Source: Bacillus sp. OK048
GTDB lineage: Bacteria > Bacillota > Bacilli > Bacillales > Cytobacillaceae
Assembly: GCF_900103525.1 (NCBI RefSeq)
Contig: NZ_FNHN01000020.1
Coordinates: 1-52,009 of the forward strand
Direction of reading: 5' to 3'
DNA length: 52,009 nucleotides
Positions 51,562 to 52,009 of the stretch are shown one piece after another. Both the position numbers and the translations under genes were made by a program. The notes beneath the pieces are model-generated. The model did no database searches and was not told the origin of the DNA. It worked only from the letters and a program-made list of their open reading frames with translations. Within the stretch, counting starts at the first letter, position 1. The number at the start of each line of letters is the position of its first letter.

Positions 51562-51567
51562 TATATA

Positions 51568-51644
51568 CGGGAAGTAGCTCAGCTTGGTAGAGCACTTGGT
51601 TTGGGACCAAGGGGTCGCAGGTTCGAATCCTGTCTTCCCGACCA
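51568..51644 (+). tRNA. tRNA-Pro (TGG)
   Basis: 77-nt cloverleaf with acceptor CGGGAAG/CTTCCCG, anticodon TGG and encoded CCA. Confidence 0.96.
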
Positions 51645-51669
51645 TTCAACATTTTAATAATTTTAATAT

Positions 51670-51743
51670 GCGGGTGTAGTTTAGTGGTAAAACCTCAGCC
51701 TTCCAAGCTGATGATGAGAGTTCGATTCTCTTCACCCGCTCCA
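51670..51743 (+). tRNA. tRNA-Gly (TCC)
   Basis: 74-nt cloverleaf with anticodon TCC in CTTCCAA and encoded CCA. Confidence 0.96.
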
Positions 51744-51836
51744 ATTTATTTAATTGCTCCTGCGCCATAGCATATTCGAAGATGTAATTCTTCAGCTCGT
51801 CGCAAGGCAGCAAGAAGTTATTCAATGTAGTAGCAT

Positions 51837-51849
51837 TGTTCTTTGAAAA
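51837..51849 (+). promoter_or_regulatory. boxA-like antitermination element in the rRNA leader
   Basis: TGTTCTTTGAAAA resembles the boxA of Bacillus rRNA leaders and lies about 85 bases before the 16S gene. Nus-factor antitermination is inferred from this. Confidence 0.7.
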
Positions 51850-51930
51850 CTAAACAAACAAGAACGTCAACAAACAATTTTTTAGCTTTTTATAAAAGCT
51901 AAGCCAACGTAACAAAATGAGCTATATCAA

Positions 51931-52009
51931 CTTTCTTGGAGAGTTTGATCCTGGCTCAGGACGAACGCTGGCGGCGTGCCTAATACATGCAAGTCGAGCG
52001 AATCTTGAG
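51931..52009 (+). rRNA. rrs: 16S ribosomal RNA, 5' end (partial at window edge)
   Basis: GAGAGTTTGATCCTGGCTCA and the following GAACGCTGGCGGCGTGCC are the universal 16S 5' sequences. The gene continues beyond the window. The exact first base is approximate. Confidence 0.96.

Overview
The window is a low-GC Gram-positive chromosome segment from a spore-forming member of the Bacillaceae. The evidence is an alpha/beta-type small acid-soluble spore protein, SigW/RsiW behind a textbook sigma-W promoter, a glmS ribozyme, a T-box in front of argS, and the ddl-murF-cshA-ydbS-ydbT-rhomboid-acpS-ydcC-alr-ndoAI-ndoA-tex-sprT order familiar from Bacillus subtilis. A Neobacillus- or Mesobacillus-like genus is plausible but is only an inference. 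The segment lies between two ribosomal RNA operons in the same orientation: the 3' end of a 5S rRNA at the left edge and the 5' end of a 16S rRNA at the right edge, each with a dense tRNA cluster (9 tRNAs left, 10 intact tRNAs right). Asn, Glu, Gln and Lys tRNAs occur in both clusters.

Layout. 1-1160: 5S end, tRNA Asn-Thr-Glu-Val-Thr-Tyr-Gln-Lys-Ala and a terminator. 1214-1466: five tandem 52-bp hairpin repeats. 1619-9832: arginase, then the envelope and cell-wall precursor block sigW-rsiW, cdaA-cdaR-glmM (c-di-AMP synthesis and glucosamine-1-phosphate) and ribozyme-controlled glmS. 9956-26564: accessory region with a flavin/PLP-oxidase-fold stress protein, a DUF4256 protein, a YvgK-like regulator facing modA-modB, uppP, an ABC exporter with a membrane-anchored partner, a PepSY/response regulator/sensor kinase set, a YcdB-domain protein, a second 52-bp repeat array, a frameshifted NERD-domain gene, a three-gene ABC-2 exporter and a spore protein. 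26690-34565: T-box-argS, nupC-like permease, DedA protein, RodA-like SEDS protein, MgtE and a conserved hypothetical. 34756-50325: the B. subtilis-like ddl-to-sprT block, with an added esterase and uvsE. 50363-52009: second tRNA cluster and the 16S start.

How the genes fit together. Many genes serve the cell envelope: GlmS and GlmM make the UDP-GlcNAc precursor under CdaA/CdaR; UppP recycles the lipid carrier; Alr, Ddl and MurF complete the stem peptide; a RodA-like SEDS protein polymerises glycan; SigW/RsiW answers envelope stress. AcpS, CshA, Tex and the EndoA/EndoAI toxin-antitoxin pair are housekeeping and RNA metabolism.

Most notable observations: a 52-bp repeat family with inverted-repeat arms at three separate loci (1214, 22264 and 49541), able to pair in two alternative ways; absence of the rsbR-to-rsbX/sigB block that lies between ndoA and tex in B. 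subtilis, with only two terminators there; a degenerate tRNA-Lys 5' fragment beside an intact tRNA-Lys; a NERD gene split by a frameshift at an A7 tract that could also slip; and a hairpin in the glmS leader whose loop is complementary to the glmS Shine-Dalgarno sequence.
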